A stretch of 64,000 nt of DNA from Bacteroidales bacterium UBA4333 (GCA_002394335.1 DGTP01000003.1:97068-161067), one strand, 5' to 3'; counted from the first letter of the stretch, positions 18,310 through 28,784 are shown. Notes: generated by a model from the sequence alone, not told the origin. Translations and numbers: made by a program.

Positions 18310-21300
18310 TCAAGCGATTAGAGAACATATTGGTGATTAGTCTGCTGTTATGGCTGCCGCTGGCTGCCATGACGGTTCATGCACAGACCAAACCCAAGTC
18401 GCTCAGGGAACTGGTAGCCGAGGAGAAAGCTCAGAAAGAGGCCGAGAAAGCCAAGAAAGAAGCCGAGAAAGCGCGTAAGGCGGAGGAGAAGGCACGCAAA
18501 GAAGCCGAAGCAGCCGAGCGGGCAGCCAAAGCCAAAGAGACGGCAGAGAAGATAGCCGCAGGCGAGGTAGTGGAAGTGGAGAGCAACTGGAACAGCGACA
18601 GCGCTGTATGGGCTCCGACACAGGTAGCACCGTTAGGTGCCGAGAACTACGACGACCTGGCCTCACCCAAGAGCAGTCTTGACCTCCGGACACCGGAGAA
18701 TATCCAGACCGAAGTGGAATACGACCTGGCTTCCGGCATGTATGTACTCCATACCAAAGTGGGCGACACCGATATAACCACGCCGTATATGATGACCGAT
18801 GAGGAGTACAAAGCCTATACCGAGCGGCAGCTGATGCAACAATACTGGCAACAGAAGATCGGCGAAGTGGAGCATAACAACGAGAAGAAGTTTGACATCA
18901 CCGACATGAAATTCAATATCGGTCCAGCAGACAAGATCTTCGGTCCGGGCGGTGTGCAGTTGAAGATGCAGGGAAGCGCCGAGTTGCTCTTCGGCTTCAA
19001 GCACCAGTACATAGCCAACCCCTCGCTCACCGAGCGTGCAAGGAACAATAACATCTTCGATTTTGACGAGAAGATACAGGCATCGGTCAATGGTAAGGTG
19101 GGTGAGAAGATCAACTTCAACCTCAACTACAACACCGAAGCCTCTTTCTCCTTCGACCAGCAGAACCTCAAGCTGAACTACAAAGGTCATGAGGACGATA
19201 TTATCCAGTCGATCGAGGCAGGAAACGTGACGATGGATCTCAACTCCTCGCTGATACGCGGCAGTCAGGCGCTGTTCGGTATCAAGACCAACCTGAAGTT
19301 CGGCAAATTCCGCATCCAGGCCCTCATCAGTCAGCAGAACTCGGAGAGCCAGAGTGTGAGTTCCAAAGGCGGCGCGCAGATGTCGAAGTTCGATATCGCC
19401 GGCGACAGTTATGACGAGAACCGTCACTTTTTCCTCTCCCATTTCTTCCGCGACAAATACGAGGCGGCGATGCAGTCGGTGCCATACGTGGCATCAGGTG
19501 TGACGATCAACAAGATCGAGGTGTGGGTCACCAACCGCAAAGGCAACTATGACCAAGCCCGTAATATCGTGGCATTCACCGACCTCGGCGAGCAGAAGAG
19601 CCACCTGCAAAACGATGCCTGGGGCGGCAATGACGTGGTAGCGCCGGAGAACACCGCCAACGGTCTGTATGCCGCTGTCAAGACTACTGCCTTCCGCGAT
19701 ATCCAGCAGACCAGTTCGTCTCTCGAAGGCTTCAACGGCATGGAAGGAAGCATTGACTACGAGAAAGTGGAATCCGCACGACTGCTGAGCAGCAGCGAAT
19801 ATACGCTCAACAGCGCCTTGGGATATATCTCCCTCAAACAAGCCCTCAACCAGGACGAAGTGCTGGCGGTAGCATACGAGTACACCTACAACGGCAAGGT
19901 ATATCAGGTAGGTGAGTTCTCTACCGACGGAAGCGAAGAGTTGCGTGCTCCTAACGCGCTGGCACTCAAGCTGTTGAAATCCACGAACAACGCACCTGTC
20001 AAAAAAGGCAGAGGTACTTGGGATCTGATGATGAAAAACATCTACTCCCTGGGCGCGACAAGTATCAACAGCGACAAGTTTGAGTTGTATGTAATGTACC
20101 GCAACGACTCTGTCGGCACCGAGATGCAATACCTCAACGAAGGTGATATCAAAGGCAAACAACTGCTCCGCGTGATGAACCTCGACCGTCTGGACTCGAA
20201 GAACAACAACGCTCCTGACGGCAAGTTCGATTTTGTGGAAGGTCTGACTGTCTATGCCTCCAACGGACGCATCATTTTCCCTGTTCTGGAGCCGTTCGGC
20301 AGCCACTTGGCTAAGCAGTTGGGCGACCAACGGCTGGTGGACAAATACTGCTTCCCCGAACTCTACGACTCCACGCTGGTGGTGGCGCAGGAGATGAGCG
20401 AGAAGAACAAATTCCACCTGACCGGTAAATACAAGGGCACCAACGGCAGCGAGATCCGTCTGGGAGCAATGAATGTGCCGAGAGGAAGTGTGACCGTCAC
20501 CGCCGGAGGAGCCAAACTGGTAGAGAACGTAGATTACACCGTGGACTATGTGATGGGAACGGTAACGATCCTCAACCAGTCGATTCTGGAGTCCGGCACT
20601 AACGTGGACGTCAAACTGGAAAACCAGTCCACCTTCTCCATGCAGCGCAAATCGCTCTTTGGTGCGCATTTCGAATACCAGTTCACCAAGGACTTCATGT
20701 TAGGCGGTACGATCATGCACCTGCGCGAGCGTCCGCTGACCACCAAGGTCAACACCGGTTCAGAACCGCTGGCAAACACCATCTGGGGTGTCAACGGCTC
20801 CTACAAGACCGAGATGCAGTGGCTTACCAACGCCATCGACAAGATTCCATGGATCACCGCCACCGCACCTTCGACCTTCCAGATCAACGCCGAGTTTGCG
20901 CACATGATCCCCGGTCACACCAGAGATGTAGGATCGGTAGGAACGGCGTATATCGATGATTTTGAGAGCACTACAACCAATATCGACGTGCATTACCCCA
21001 GTTACTGGTTTCTGGCTTCCACGCCAACTCCTTTTGCCGAAGCAAAAGACATCAACCAGAGCTCGTATAACAAGAACAGGGCATTGCTGGCATGGTACAC
21101 CGTAGATCCCATCTTCGGCTATCCGCAGAGCAACACGCCGGCACACATCCGCAACGATGTAGCAGCCCTCAGCGACCACCGCACCCGTATTGTCTATGAG
21201 ACGGAGATTTATCCAAACAAGACACAACTTGCCAATCAGGACACCAAACTGGCGGTGCTTAACCTCTCCTATTATCCGCAAGAGCGCGGACAATATAATG

Positions 21301-24300
21301 TCTCCGCATCGGAGATCAACAACCAAGGCGAACTCACTAATCCGCGTCAGCGCTGGGGCGGAATAATGCGCCGCCTGGACAACACCGACTTCGAGCGCGC
21401 CAATATCGAGTATATCGAGTTCTGGCTCATGGACCCGATGCTCACCAACCCCGAAGGCTACGACGGCGAGTTATACATCAACCTGGGAGACATCAGCGAG
21501 GATATTCTGCGTGACGGCAAGAAGTCGTTCGAGCACGGTCTGCCTATCTCCGACCAGGATGCCGGCCGTGTAGACTCCACTATCTGGGGGTATGTGCCCC
21601 GTACCACGAGCACCGTGACCGCCTTCTCCAACGAGGCCGGTGCACGTCCCAAACAAGACGTGGGTCTTAACGGTCTGACCACCGAGCAAGAGCAGCGTTG
21701 GGGTATCTATCGCGACTATGTACGCGACCTGCGTGCCAAAGTGGATGCCAACGTCATCAGCCGTTGGGAAGAGGACCCATTCTCGCCGCTGAACGACCCT
21801 GCCGGTGATAACTTCCACTACTACAGAGGCTCCGACTTCGACGAGCAAGAAGTGCCTGTTCTTGCGCGATACAAGCATTTCAACGGTACCGAAGGCAACT
21901 CGCCCGACACCGAGTCGCAGACCGAGAGTTACGGAACCGCTTCCACACTACAGCCGGATATCGAGGACATCAACAACGACAACACCCTCAATGAGTACGA
22001 AAAATACTTCCAGTACAAAGTCATCATCCGCCCCGACATGATGGAGGTGGGAAGACAGCATATAACGGAGAAGAAAGTAGCCAAAGTGACACTCCGTAAC
22101 GGCGAGACGCAAGAGGTGACCTGGTATCAGTTCAAGATACCATTGAAGGGCGACAGCAGCGATGTCAAGACCGTAGGTTCGATCCGCAACTTCAAGTCGA
22201 TCCGTTTCATGCGTCTGTATATGACCGGTTTTGAGAAAGAGACCCATCTACGCTTTGCAACGATGGATCTCGTACGCGGCGAGTGGCGCCAATACACCAA
22301 GGATCTGTATCCTATCGGGGCGACTGTCAACACCGGCGCATCGCTGAATGTACAGACCGTCAACATCGAGGAGAACAGCACCCGTACACCGATCAACTAT
22401 GTGCTTCCTCCGGGCGTAAGCCGCCAGACCGATCCGGGTCAGGCACAACTCATCGAGCAGAACGAGCAGGCAATGGTGATGCGTGTCATAAACCTCAGTC
22501 CGCACGATGCGCGTGCCGTATATAAGAACACCGGCTATGACATGCGCCAGTACAAGAACTTCCAGATGTTTGTGCATGCCGAGCAGATGGAGGCATTGGA
22601 TCCCGACCTCAGAGACGGTGATCTGAGTTGCTTCGTGCGTCTGGGTTCGGATCTCAAGAACAACTACTACGAATACGAGATTCCGTTGCATCTGACCGCT
22701 CCGGGACAGTACAACAACAGTAACGAGCGCGACCGGATGGTAGTATGGCCTGAGGATAACATGTTCGATTTCCCGTTCTCCGTTCTGACCAACGCCAAAA
22801 CGGCGCGCAACAAAGCCAAACGTGCCGGCAACGAGGGCGTATCGAACACCATTCCTTATGTCATCTATGACGAAGACTCCGGCAAGCCGCAGAACAAGAT
22901 CACCGTGATGGGTAATCCTACCTTGGAGGATGTGGAGACTATCATGATCGGTATCCGCAACACCGGCAGGGCAGACCATACGGCAGAAGTGTGGGTGAAT
23001 GAGATGCGCCTGAGCCAATTCAACGAACAAGGCGGTGTGGCAGCCATGGCAAACGCCTCGCTCGCCATCAGCGACATAGCACAAGTCAACGTAGCAGGAC
23101 GGCTGGAGACGGCAGGGTATGGTTCGATCGAATCGAATGTCTTAGGCCGTAACCTGGACAACTTCTACCAGATGTCCGTCTCGGCGGCTCTGGAAGCAGG
23201 GCGTCTCTTCCCGGAGAAAGCCAAACTGCAGATACCGCTCTACGTAGCCTATACCAACGAGACCTCCTCGCCGGACTATGACCCGCTGGATACGGATATC
23301 AAGCTGCACGAGACACTGGAGACTTTTGAGACCAAGGCTGAACGCGACTCCGTAAAACGGATGGCCAACTCCGTACAAGAGTCCACTTCGTTCTCCGTGA
23401 CGAACATGAAGGTGAACATCAAATCCAAGAAGAAAGACATGTTCTACGACCCCGCCAACTTCTCCATCTCGGCTTCGTATAACAAGCAGAGCGAGCGCAC
23501 GCCCGAACTGGAGACCAACGTGACAACCGACCAGAAGGGATCGTTCACCTATGCCTATAACTTCAACCCCAAACCCTGGGAGCCGTTCAAGAAGGTGCAG
23601 AAGGTGCAGAAAGTGAAATTCCTGAACGAGATGAACTTCTACTATCTGCCGCAGTCGTGGTCGTTCTCCACGAATATGCACCGTACTTTCTCGCACATGA
23701 AGATGCGTGATCTGACAGCCGATGCAGGCAATGCAATGGATCCGACCTTCAGCAAGGACTTCACCTGGGACCGACATGTGGACTTCAAATACGATCTGAC
23801 CAAGAATATGAAGTTCTCCTTCCAGTCCGCCATGAACGCCATCATCGACGAGGGAACGTACACCCCGGAGGTACTGAAGGGACAGTATTTTGATGCAGAG
23901 TTCAACCACAACCAATACGAGGCATGGCGGGACACTATCCAGCGCTCGCTTGCCAAGTGGGGTTCTCCGTACACCTACCAGCAGGTGTTCACCGCCAGTT
24001 GGAATGTGCCATTCAACCGCATCCCGTATGTGGAGGCACTGAGTGCCAACGCCTCGTATAATGCCAACTATAACTGGTCGCGCACCGCTTCGACCAAAGC
24101 CACCAACGACCTGGGCAACACCGTCTCGTCCTTGCAGTCATGGCAAGTGGACGGAGGTCTGAATTTCGAGACATGGTGGAACAAATCCAAATACTGGAAG
24201 CAGATGACCCAGCGCTATACGGGCAGGGGTAACCGCCGCAGCTTCAAGCCCAAGACCTTCACCCAGACGCTGGCTATGGAGAAGGGCAAGACCGTTGAAG

Positions 24301-25919
24301 TCACCCACCGTCTCAATGCCGACAAACTGCAAGTGATCGTGACCGACAGCGCGGGACATAAGATACCTGTATCCTTCAAGACGGACGGCAACACCAAGAT
24401 CCAGCTGACCCCGAAAGCCGACTGCGCAGCAGCCAACATATCCATCACCTCGAAGGATCCGAACGAGCGTACGCCGGCTCAGGTGGCAGGCGACATGTTC
24501 GCCTACGTAGGAACGATGTTCCGCAAGCTGCAAGTCACCTATCGCGAGACCAACTCCATGACGCTGCCGGGCTTTGGTCCGGAAGCCGGATTCATGGGAC
24601 AGCGCAAGGTGAACGGCGTCTATGCGCCGGGCTTTGATTTCGCTTTCGGCTTCATCCCCGACAACCTCATCGAACGCGCCAAGGAGTACGGCTGGCTATC
24701 AGGCGACACCAGCGTCATTCAGCCGGCAGCACGCGCCCATACCAGCGACTTGGATATCAAACTGACCCTTGAGCCGTTACCGGGACTGAAGATCCAGGCT
24801 ACCGGCAAACGCTATACCGCCTCCTCGACCTCGGTGATCTATTCGTATGACAGGCTGCAGGAGAACATGACGGGTTCGTTTAATATCACCTCGTGCGCCT
24901 TGGCAACGCTCTTCCAGCATATCGGTTCGCAAGAGGAGAATTTTGCCAACGCTGCGTTTGACAACTTCCTGCAATACCGGGATATCATGCGTGACCGCGT
25001 AGAGGCGCAATACACCGGCGTCCAATACCCCGATGCAGGCTTCCTGCAAGGTACTGTCTTCGCCGGACAGCAGTTCAACACGCAAAACGGACATGTATCG
25101 AACAACTCCGCCGATGTGCTGGTACCCGCTTTCCTGGCAGCTTACACCGGCAGAAACCCGCAATCGATGGACTTGAACCCGATCTTAGGATTCCTCAAGA
25201 TCCTGCCTAACTGGTCGGTGACATACGACGGTCTGGGCAAGTTGCCCTGGATGCGTGACCACTTCAAGTCGGTGATGCTCACCCACGCCTACACGTGTAA
25301 GTACGCTATCGGTTCTTACGGATCCTACTCTACCTGGGTGCCTGCCGGCGACGGCAACAACAAGATGATCGGTTTCGTGCGCGATGTCACTACCGACATG
25401 CCTATCCCGTCATCGGCTTACGACATCGCCAATGTCACTCTCACCGAGTCCTTCTCGCCGCTCATCGGACTGAACATGACGATGAAGAACTCCCTGTCGG
25501 TAAAAGCCGAGTACCGCAAACAGCGTAACCTGGCACTCAATGTCACCTCGGTACAGCTCACTGAGGGTCACACCTCGGAGTTTGTGATAGGAGCCGGCTA
25601 TACGATCAAGAACCTCAATTTCGTAGCCAAGAAGAAAGACGGTGCACAACGCAAGGTGTCGAACGACCTGAAACTGCAGGTGGATGTCTCCTACAAGGAT
25701 ATCAAGACGCTGCTGCGCAAGATAGACGAGGGTATCACCCAGGCATCGAACGGCAACAAGGTACTGGCAATCAAGATTTCGGCAGACTACGTGCTGAGCC
25801 AGAAGATCAACCTCCAGTTGTTCTACGACCACCAGAGTACCACGCCTCTTATCTCTTCTTCGTATCCGGTCAAGGCGGATAACATCGGCCTTAACATCAA
25901 ACTCATGCTTACCCGTTAG
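18306..25919 (+). CDS. sprA: SprA (Sov) outer-membrane protein of the type IX secretion system
   Basis: 2537 aa, the giant beta-barrel translocon of T9SS, through which folded cargo leaves the cell. The start is a GTG at 18306 overlapping the ruvA stop. A signal peptide (MIKRLENILVISLLLWLPLA...VHA) begins there, whereas the first ATG lies inside it. Residues 35-88 are an unusual Lys/Glu/Ala coiled coil (KEAEKAKKEAEKARKAEEKA). Family segments such as YIDDFESTTTNIDVHYPSYW and GQYNVSASEINNQGELTNP identify SprA, and the protein ends in a beta-strand-rich region. Two proteins with sorting-type C-termini (36.4 and 43.3 kb) are plausible cargo. Confidence 0.95.
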   Translation: MIKRLENILVISLLLWLPLAAMTVHAQTKPKSLRELVAEEKAQKEAEKAKKEAEKARKAEEKARKEAEAAERAAKAKETAEKIAAGEVVEVESNWNSDSAVWAPTQVAPLGAENYDDLASPKSSLDLRTPENIQTEVEYDLASGMYVLHTKVGDTDITTPYMMTDEEYKAYTERQLMQQYWQQKIGEVEHNNEKKFDITDMKFNIGPADKIFGPGGVQLKMQGSAELLFGFKHQYIANPSLTERARNNNIFDFDEKIQASVNGKVGEKINFNLNYNTEASFSFDQQNLKLNYKGHEDDIIQSIEAGNVTMDLNSSLIRGSQALFGIKTNLKFGKFRIQALISQQNSESQSVSSKGGAQMSKFDIAGDSYDENRHFFLSHFFRDKYEAAMQSVPYVASGVTINKIEVWVTNRKGNYDQARNIVAFTDLGEQKSHLQNDAWGGNDVVAPENTANGLYAAVKTTAFRDIQQTSSSLEGFNGMEGSIDYEKVESARLLSSSEYTLNSALGYISLKQALNQDEVLAVAYEYTYNGKVYQVGEFSTDGSEELRAPNALALKLLKSTNNAPVKKGRGTWDLMMKNIYSLGATSINSDKFELYVMYRNDSVGTEMQYLNEGDIKGKQLLRVMNLDRLDSKNNNAPDGKFDFVEGLTVYASNGRIIFPVLEPFGSHLAKQLGDQRLVDKYCFPELYDSTLVVAQEMSEKNKFHLTGKYKGTNGSEIRLGAMNVPRGSVTVTAGGAKLVENVDYTVDYVMGTVTILNQSILESGTNVDVKLENQSTFSMQRKSLFGAHFEYQFTKDFMLGGTIMHLRERPLTTKVNTGSEPLANTIWGVNGSYKTEMQWLTNAIDKIPWITATAPSTFQINAEFAHMIPGHTRDVGSVGTAYIDDFESTTTNIDVHYPSYWFLASTPTPFAEAKDINQSSYNKNRALLAWYTVDPIFGYPQSNTPAHIRNDVAALSDHRTRIVYETEIYPNKTQLANQDTKLAVLNLSYYPQERGQYNVSASEINNQGELTNPRQRWGGIMRRLDNTDFERANIEYIEFWLMDPMLTNPEGYDGELYINLGDISEDILRDGKKSFEHGLPISDQDAGRVDSTIWGYVPRTTSTVTAFSNEAGARPKQDVGLNGLTTEQEQRWGIYRDYVRDLRAKVDANVISRWEEDPFSPLNDPAGDNFHYYRGSDFDEQEVPVLARYKHFNGTEGNSPDTESQTESYGTASTLQPDIEDINNDNTLNEYEKYFQYKVIIRPDMMEVGRQHITEKKVAKVTLRNGETQEVTWYQFKIPLKGDSSDVKTVGSIRNFKSIRFMRLYMTGFEKETHLRFATMDLVRGEWRQYTKDLYPIGATVNTGASLNVQTVNIEENSTRTPINYVLPPGVSRQTDPGQAQLIEQNEQAMVMRVINLSPHDARAVYKNTGYDMRQYKNFQMFVHAEQMEALDPDLRDGDLSCFVRLGSDLKNNYYEYEIPLHLTAPGQYNNSNERDRMVVWPEDNMFDFPFSVLTNAKTARNKAKRAGNEGVSNTIPYVIYDEDSGKPQNKITVMGNPTLEDVETIMIGIRNTGRADHTAEVWVNEMRLSQFNEQGGVAAMANASLAISDIAQVNVAGRLETAGYGSIESNVLGRNLDNFYQMSVSAALEAGRLFPEKAKLQIPLYVAYTNETSSPDYDPLDTDIKLHETLETFETKAERDSVKRMANSVQESTSFSVTNMKVNIKSKKKDMFYDPANFSISASYNKQSERTPELETNVTTDQKGSFTYAYNFNPKPWEPFKKVQKVQKVKFLNEMNFYYLPQSWSFSTNMHRTFSHMKMRDLTADAGNAMDPTFSKDFTWDRHVDFKYDLTKNMKFSFQSAMNAIIDEGTYTPEVLKGQYFDAEFNHNQYEAWRDTIQRSLAKWGSPYTYQQVFTASWNVPFNRIPYVEALSANASYNANYNWSRTASTKATNDLGNTVSSLQSWQVDGGLNFETWWNKSKYWKQMTQRYTGRGNRRSFKPKTFTQTLAMEKGKTVEVTHRLNADKLQVIVTDSAGHKIPVSFKTDGNTKIQLTPKADCAAANISITSKDPNERTPAQVAGDMFAYVGTMFRKLQVTYRETNSMTLPGFGPEAGFMGQRKVNGVYAPGFDFAFGFIPDNLIERAKEYGWLSGDTSVIQPAARAHTSDLDIKLTLEPLPGLKIQATGKRYTASSTSVIYSYDRLQENMTGSFNITSCALATLFQHIGSQEENFANAAFDNFLQYRDIMRDRVEAQYTGVQYPDAGFLQGTVFAGQQFNTQNGHVSNNSADVLVPAFLAAYTGRNPQSMDLNPILGFLKILPNWSVTYDGLGKLPWMRDHFKSVMLTHAYTCKYAIGSYGSYSTWVPAGDGNNKMIGFVRDVTTDMPIPSSAYDIANVTLTESFSPLIGLNMTMKNSLSVKAEYRKQRNLALNVTSVQLTEGHTSEFVIGAGYTIKNLNFVAKKKDGAQRKVSNDLKLQVDVSYKDIKTLLRKIDEGITQASNGNKVLAIKISADYVLSQKINLQLFYDHQSTTPLISSSYPVKADNIGLNIKLMLTR

Positions 25920-25920
25920 G

Positions 25921-26385
25921 ATGTACAGAGTAGGAATAATCGGTCCGGAGAGCACAGGCAAAAGCACTTTGGCACGCTACCTGTCCAAGCGCTATCAGGG
26001 CATCTATGTGCCTGAATACGCGCGCGAATATGTGGAGAAAAAAGGCCAACCGGATATATCCTACGACGAGGTGTGTCTTATCGCCCGGCAGCAGATTGAT
26101 TATCTGCGGAGTGCGGAGAACGGACTCTATTTCTTCGACACCGAACTTATCATCACCAAGGTCTGGTTCGACTACCGGTGGGGGAAAGTGCCGGAATGGC
26201 TCAACGAGGCGATAGAAGAATACAAGATGGATGTCTATCTGCTTTTGGCGCCGGATATCGAATGGGTGCCTGATCCTCCTGCCCGCACGAACGGGAGCGA
26301 CCGGATCCGTCAAGCACTTTTTGACCGCTACGAGCAGGAAATTCAGGCATTAGGCACACCTTATTATATAATAAAGCATTGTTAA
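25921..26385 (+). CDS. NadR-like nucleotide-binding kinase (ribosylnicotinamide kinase-type ATPase)
   Basis: 154 aa. The P-loop is GPESTGKST (8-16), with YVPEYAREYV and the FDTELIITKVW segment typical of the NadR kinase domain and its stand-alone AAA relatives. The partner nucleotidyltransferase domain is absent. The protein ends at YYIIKHC, some 20-25 residues earlier than usual for the family, so the C-terminus may be truncated. It starts 1 bp after the sprA stop. A salvage step to NMN would fit the pnuC gene at 58 kb, but this is inference. Confidence 0.8.
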   Translation: MYRVGIIGPESTGKSTLARYLSKRYQGIYVPEYAREYVEKKGQPDISYDEVCLIARQQIDYLRSAENGLYFFDTELIITKVWFDYRWGKVPEWLNEAIEEYKMDVYLLLAPDIEWVPDPPARTNGSDRIRQALFDRYEQEIQALGTPYYIIKHC

Positions 26386-26417
26386 AAGGCACTTTTTGAC
26401 AGAAAATTACAAAAATA

Positions 26418-26449
26418 TTTGCATATGTCAAAAAAATGTAGTACCTTTG
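26418..26449 (+). promoter_or_regulatory. promoter of tRNA-Cys
   Basis: TTTG (26418-26421) with CATATGTCA, a 20-bp gap, then TACCTTTG (26442-26449). The predicted transcript starts about 25 nt before the tRNA. Confidence 0.85.
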
Positions 26450-26478
26450 TCCCCGCTTTCCGATAAAAGGGAGCGCAT

Positions 26479-26553
26479 GGCCGGTTGGATGAGCGATTTA
26501 GTCGGCGGTCTGCAAAACCGTATAGAGCGGTTTGACTCCGCTACCGGCCTCCA
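26479..26553 (+). tRNA. tRNA-Cys (anticodon GCA)
   Basis: A cloverleaf is visible. The acceptor GGCCGGT (26479-26485) pairs with ACCGGCC (26543-26549), followed by discriminator T and an encoded CCA. The anticodon stem GCGGT/ACCGT closes the loop CTGCAAA. The T arm is AGCGG-TTTGACT-CCGCT. U73 is the cysteine identity base. The D stem is short (3 bp). Confidence 0.95.
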
Positions 26554-26562
26554 TACTTTTCT

Positions 26563-26600
26563 CCCCAACGCAAACCAAAAAATGTTTGTGTTGGGGTTTT
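26563..26600 (+). terminator. terminator between tRNA-Cys and sufB
   Basis: A 13-bp stem (CCCCAACGCAAAC with GTTTGTGTTGGGG, 26563-26575/26584-26596, one G-U) is followed by TTTT. sufB starts 17 bp later with no other promoter visible. Confidence 0.85.
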
Positions 26601-26616
26601 AATAAAAGGTATTCCT

Positions 26617-28071
26617 ATGGATTCAGTTATTCAAGATATCACTTCTCAAGAATACAAATACGGTTTCACCACGGATGTGGAGACCGATGTCGTACCGGTC
26701 GGACTGAGCGAAGACATCATCCGCCTCATTTCCGCCAAAAAGGGAGAGCCTGAATGGATGCTGGATTTCCGGCTGAAGGCTTATCAGAAATGGCAGACGA
26801 TGAAACTGCCCACCTGGGCGCATCTGGACATTCCTGAAATCGACTTCCAATCCATCTCGTACTACGCAGCACCGAAGGTAAAGTCCACCTCCGCCACCTT
26901 CCCAAAAGGAGAGGAGGCAAAAGAGATTGATGCAGAGATCATGAAGACCTTTGACAAACTCGGAATACCTCTGGAGGAACGGGCAGCGCTGGCAGGGAAC
27001 ATGGCAGTAGATGCCGTGATGGATTCTGTTTCCGTCAAGACCACTTTCCGGGAGACCCTCGCGCAGAAGGGTATTATCTTCTGCTCTATCAGCGAGGCGG
27101 TCAGAGAATATCCGGAGCTGGTGAAAGAATACCTTGGCTCGGTAGTACCGCCAAGCGACAACTTCTACGCGGCTCTCAACTCCGCTGTCTTCTCTGATGG
27201 CTCATTCGTCTATGTGCCCAAGGGGGTCCGCTGTCCGATGGAGCTGAGCACCTATTTCCGTATCAATGCCTCCAACACCGGCCAGTTCGAGCGCACGCTG
27301 CTCATTGCCGACGAAGGCGCTTATCTCTCCTATCTGGAGGGATGTACGGCACCCATGAGGGACGAGAACCAACTCCACGCCGCTATCGTAGAGATAGTGG
27401 TCAGAAAAGATGCCGAAGTCAAATACTCCACCGTCCAGAACTGGTATCCGGGCGATAAGAACGGCAAGGGAGGCATCTTCAATTTTGTGACCAAGAGAGG
27501 CATCACTTACGAGAATGCCCGTCTCTCATGGACACAGGTAGAGACGGGTTCTGCCATCACCTGGAAGTATCCGTCCTGTATCCTGCGCGGCGACAACTCG
27601 TCGGCGGAGTTCTACTCAGTAGCCGTCACCAATAATTACCAGCAAGCGGACACCGGAACCAAGATGATCCATATCGGTCGGAACACCCGTTCACGTATCA
27701 TCTCCAAAGGTATCTCCGCCGGCAAAAGCCAGAACGCCTATCGCGGATTGGTGAAGATGGGTCCTCATGCCGAGCATGGACGCAACTATTCGCAATGCGA
27801 CTCACTGCTACTGGGAGACCAATGCGGCGCACACACTTTCCCTGACATGCAGATTATGAATCCCACCGCTGTCATCGAGCACGAAGCCACCACCTCCAAG
27901 ATCAATGAAGACCAGCTCTTCTACTGCCGGCAAAGAGGAATCAGCACGGAAGACGCGGTAGGGCTGATCGTCAACGGCTACGCCAAAGAGGTGATGGACA
28001 AACTGCCGATGGAGTTTGCCGTAGAAGCACAGAAACTACTACAAGTATCGCTCGAAGGCTCTGTGGGGTAA
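26617..28071 (+). CDS. sufB: Fe-S cluster assembly protein SufB
   Basis: 484 aa, full length. Scaffold subunit of the SufBCD complex that builds Fe-S clusters. Family segments include YYAAPK, KGVRCPMELSTYFRIN, YLEGCTAPMRDENQLHAAIVE and SSAEFYSVAVTNNYQQADTGTKM. No sufC, sufD or sufS follows, unlike the usual suf operon: the next gene, 22 bp on, is a serine recombinase. No promoter separates it from the upstream tRNA-Cys terminator, so its expression probably depends on read-through from the tRNA promoter. Confidence 0.96.
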   Translation: MDSVIQDITSQEYKYGFTTDVETDVVPVGLSEDIIRLISAKKGEPEWMLDFRLKAYQKWQTMKLPTWAHLDIPEIDFQSISYYAAPKVKSTSATFPKGEEAKEIDAEIMKTFDKLGIPLEERAALAGNMAVDAVMDSVSVKTTFRETLAQKGIIFCSISEAVREYPELVKEYLGSVVPPSDNFYAALNSAVFSDGSFVYVPKGVRCPMELSTYFRINASNTGQFERTLLIADEGAYLSYLEGCTAPMRDENQLHAAIVEIVVRKDAEVKYSTVQNWYPGDKNGKGGIFNFVTKRGITYENARLSWTQVETGSAITWKYPSCILRGDNSSAEFYSVAVTNNYQQADTGTKMIHIGRNTRSRIISKGISAGKSQNAYRGLVKMGPHAEHGRNYSQCDSLLLGDQCGAHTFPDMQIMNPTAVIEHEATTSKINEDQLFYCRQRGISTEDAVGLIVNGYAKEVMDKLPMEFAVEAQKLLQVSLEGSVG

Positions 28072-28093
28072 TACAATAAAAACCTTAAAAACC

Positions 28094-28708
28094 ATGAATT
28101 ACGGATATATACGTGTCAGTACAGAAAAACAAACAGTAGAAAACCAACGATTTGAGATAACACAATTCTGCGAAAGAAATCACCTCTCCATTGACGGCTG
28201 GATAGAAGAGACCGTCTCCGGCACGAAAGAGTATAAAAAACGCAAACTCGGCACACTTCTCCACAATATAGGGAAAGGGGATCTGATCATCTCCACCGAA
28301 CTGAGCCGCCTCGGGCGCACTCTCTTCATGATTATGGAGATACTGAGTTACTGCATGGACCACGGCTGTCAGGTATGGACTGTCAAAGACGGCTACCGTC
28401 TCGGCAATGACATTCAGGCGAAAGTACTGGCCTTTGCTTTCGGCATAGCCGCCGAGATAGAGCGCAACCTCATTTCCCAGCGCACCAAAGAGGCACTCAG
28501 ACGCCTCAAGGCGGAAGGCAAACTGGTAGGCCGCGATTTCGGAACAAGACCCAGACAGAGCACCTACCGGCTTTACCGGCATGAGAAATACATCCGCCAA
28601 CGCCTGGAGGAAGGAATGTCGCAGCGCGAAATAGCCAGACGCCTGCATTGCAGCAGAAACACCTTAGCCCTCTATATGAAGAGCTTTATGATGGAGGAGG
28701 AAGAGTAA
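28094..28708 (+). CDS. Mpi-type serine site-specific recombinase (DNA invertase)
   Basis: 204 aa. The N-terminal resolvase/invertase domain has the catalytic Ser9 in YIRVST, the conserved ELSRLGR and the long helix ...AAEIERNLISQRTKEALRR. A C-terminal helix-turn-helix (about 175-198, MSQREIARRLHCSRNTLALY) binds the crossover site. Size and sequence resemble the Mpi invertases of Bacteroides that flip promoters of surface polysaccharide loci at several sites. No obvious pair of inverted repeats around a promoter was found by eye close to the gene, so its targets may lie elsewhere. Confidence 0.92.
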   Translation: MNYGYIRVSTEKQTVENQRFEITQFCERNHLSIDGWIEETVSGTKEYKKRKLGTLLHNIGKGDLIISTELSRLGRTLFMIMEILSYCMDHGCQVWTVKDGYRLGNDIQAKVLAFAFGIAAEIERNLISQRTKEALRRLKAEGKLVGRDFGTRPRQSTYRLYRHEKYIRQRLEEGMSQREIARRLHCSRNTLALYMKSFMMEEEE

Positions 28709-28752
28709 TTTTCGAAAAAAATGGCACTAAATGCAAAAAATAGACTAAAAAA

Positions 28753-28784
28753 TTTGCGTATGTCAAAAAAAAGCAGTACCTTTG
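28753..28784 (+). promoter_or_regulatory. promoter of tRNA-Met
   Basis: TTTG (28753-28756) with CGTATGTCA, a 20-bp gap, then TACCTTTG (28777-28784). Confidence 0.85.
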
